The notes beneath the pieces are model-generated. The model did no database searches, was not told where the DNA came from, and saw only the letters and a list, made by a program, of their open reading frames with translations. This document shows, in pieces, positions 49,804 to 51,133 of a stretch of 51,133 nucleotides of DNA. Location of the stretch: positions 1-51,133 of the forward strand of contig CAJUBL010000016.1 of assembly GCA_910584665.1 (NCBI GenBank), given 5' to 3'. A program made the position numbers and the translations under genes. Each line of letters begins with the position of its first letter. Positions within the stretch are counted from its first letter, which is position 1. Source of the stretch: an uncultured Muribaculaceae bacterium. GTDB lineage: Bacteria > Bacteroidota > Bacteroidia > Bacteroidales > Muribaculaceae.

Positions 49804-50988
49804 TTAGTCAAGAATCTCGGTGATCTGACCCGAACCCACTGTACGGCCACCCTCACGGATAGCAAAACGCAGACCCTGATCACAAGCTACCGGGTTGATG
49901 AGCTCGACAATGATCTCGACATGGTCACCAGGCATCACCATCTCTACACCCTCGGGGAGAGTGATCTCACCGGTAACATCAAGTGTACGGATGTAGAACT
50001 GAGGACGATAGTGATTGTGGAACGGTGTGTGACGGCCACCTTCTTCTTTCTTCAGGATATAAACCGAAGCCTTGAACTTGCTGTGGGGCTTAACAACACC
50101 GGGATGGCAGATAACCATACCACGCTTGATATCCTTCTTATCGATACCACGGAGGAGAAGACCTACATTATCACCAGCCTCACCCTGATCGAGAAGCTTA
50201 CGGAACATCTCGACACCGGTTACAGTCGATTTCATGTCAGCGCCAAGACCCATGATCTGAACCTCATCACCAACCTTCACGATACCTGTCTCGATACGAC
50301 CGGTTGCAACGGTACCACGACCTGTGATCGAGAACACATCCTCAACAGGCATAAGGAAAGGCTTGTCAATATCACGGGGAGGCAGAGGAATCCACTCGTC
50401 AACAGCTGCCATGAGCTCCATAACCTTAGCTTCCCACTCAGGCTCACCGTTAAGCGCGCCGAGAGCAGAACCGCGGATGATAGGAGTCTCGTCACCATCA
50501 TACTCATAAGCAGACAGAAGCTCACGCATCTCCATCTCAACGAGCTCAAGCATCTCCTCGTCATCAACCATATCACACTTGTTCAGGAACACAACGATAC
50601 GGGGAACGTTCACCTGACGGGCGAGAAGAATATGCTCACGGGTCTGGGGCATAGGACCATCAGTTGCGGCAACCACGATGATAGCACCGTCCATCTGAGC
50701 GGCACCGGTCACCATGTTCTTCACATAGTCAGCGTGTCCGGGGCAGTCAACGTGAGCATAGTGACGGTTTGCAGTCTCATACTCTACGTGTGCGGTGTTA
50801 ATTGTTATACCACGCTCTTTCTCCTCAGGTGCGTTGTCGATCTGGTCGAACGACTTAACCTCTGAAAGACCTGCCTTTGCAAGCACAGTGGTGATAGCAG
50901 CAGTAAGAGTTGTCTTACCATGGTCTACGTGACCGATTGTACCGATGTTTACATGCGGTTTGGTTCTTTCGAATTTCTCTTTAGCCAT
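49804..50988 (-). CDS. tuf: Elongation factor Tu
   Basis: A 394-residue EF-Tu, the GTPase that brings aminoacyl-tRNA to the ribosome. G1 GHVDHGKT is at 18-25, G2 includes RGITINTAHV, G3 is DCPGHADY (about 80-87), G4 is NKCD (about 135-138). Domains 2 and 3 follow with RGTVATGRIETG and CHPGVVKPHSKFKASVYILK. The C-terminus AIREGGRTVGSGQITEIL is normal. Lies between tRNA-Thr and tRNA-Trp. Confidence 0.99.
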   Translation of the reverse strand: MAKEKFERTKPHVNIGTIGHVDHGKTTLTAAITTVLAKAGLSEVKSFDQIDNAPEEKERGITINTAHVEYETANRHYAHVDCPGHADYVKNMVTGAAQMDGAIIVVAATDGPMPQTREHILLARQVNVPRIVVFLNKCDMVDDEEMLELVEMEMRELLSAYEYDGDETPIIRGSALGALNGEPEWEAKVMELMAAVDEWIPLPPRDIDKPFLMPVEDVFSITGRGTVATGRIETGIVKVGDEVQIMGLGADMKSTVTGVEMFRKLLDQGEAGDNVGLLLRGIDKKDIKRGMVICHPGVVKPHSKFKASVYILKKEEGGRHTPFHNHYRPQFYIRTLDVTGEITLPEGVEMVMPGDHVEIIVELINPVACDQGLRFAIREGGRTVGSGQITEILD

Positions 50989-51080
50989 AACTTTATCTGT
51001 TATATTGTTTTATGATTGATTTCTCAACAAATAGCCACGATAATGGCATGCCACTACCGGGGCTAATCTCAAATTTTTCC

Positions 51081-51133
51081 TGGAGCCGATGGCGGGATTT
51101 GAACCCGCGACCTCTTCCTTACCAAGGAAGTGC
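51081..51133 (-). tRNA. tRNA-Thr (anticodon GGT), 5' end outside window
   Basis: The 3' 53 bases of a minus-strand tRNA: anticodon arm CTTCC-TTGGTAA-GGAAG (anticodon GGT), variable loop AGGTC, T arm GCGGGTTCAAATCCCGC, acceptor 3' strand and encoded CCA (51081-51083). It lies 92 bases upstream of tuf. Confidence 0.93.

Noticed and set aside
49921..50865. Plus-strand open frame of 314 codons opposite tuf
   Set aside because: Shadow of the highly biased tuf codon usage; EF-Tu on the minus strand is certain.

Overview
The window is from a Bacteroidales genome, probably a Muribaculaceae-type gut commensal. The rpoB, rpoC, rplKAJL, nusG, secE and tuf proteins are of Bacteroidetes type. Promoter-like sites match the Bacteroidetes pattern TTTG ... 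TAnnTTTG. GC is moderately high. About 36 kb is a tailed prophage whose left end lies outside the window; the remaining 15 kb is host chromosome.

Prophage, 1 to about 36.0 kb. At the left edge a CI-like repressor (minus strand) faces a Cro/excisionase-type early operon (520-1670). A replication and recombination block follows: a Cas4-like Fe-S exonuclease (DUF2800), an ssDNA-binding-like DUF2815 protein, a family A DNA polymerase, a PcfK/PcfJ pair, a primase-helicase (VapE type), an iteron-like cluster, a VRR-NUC nuclease and a SNF2 helicase. An accessory island with lower GC (6069-8600) interrupts it. The island carries a PAPS-reductase-like PP-loop enzyme, a DUF551 protein and a minus-strand Panacea-type toxin-antitoxin pair. 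From 15.3 kb the packaging and structural genes run in the usual HK97-like order: HNH nucleases, candidate cos, TerS, TerL, portal, protease, capsid, connectors, tail tube, a frameshifted tail chaperone pair, tape measure, tail tip, collagen-repeat fibres, then lysozyme and a two-membrane (spanin-like) protein.

Three features of the structural region stand out. The tape measure start and its upstream region are duplicated (166 bp, 356 bp apart), and each copy drives a small divergent membrane micro-gene that begins MLLLKIT. Two sites share TTTG-N16-TAACTTAGC upstream of the portal and tail-tip genes. The tail chaperone carries an A9 slippery run that joins two frames by a -1 shift.

Junction and host side. 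At about 36.0 kb the prophage abuts a thiD gene lacking its first ~55-60 codons, so the phage appears to be inserted within thiD. Between thiD and rpoC lies a second, oppositely oriented lysis cassette (holin, amidase, u-spanin-like lipoprotein). The rest is the conserved minus-strand cluster tRNA-Thr, tuf, tRNA-Trp, secE, nusG, rplK, rplA, rplJ, rplL, rpoB, rpoC, with hairpins after rplL and rpoC.
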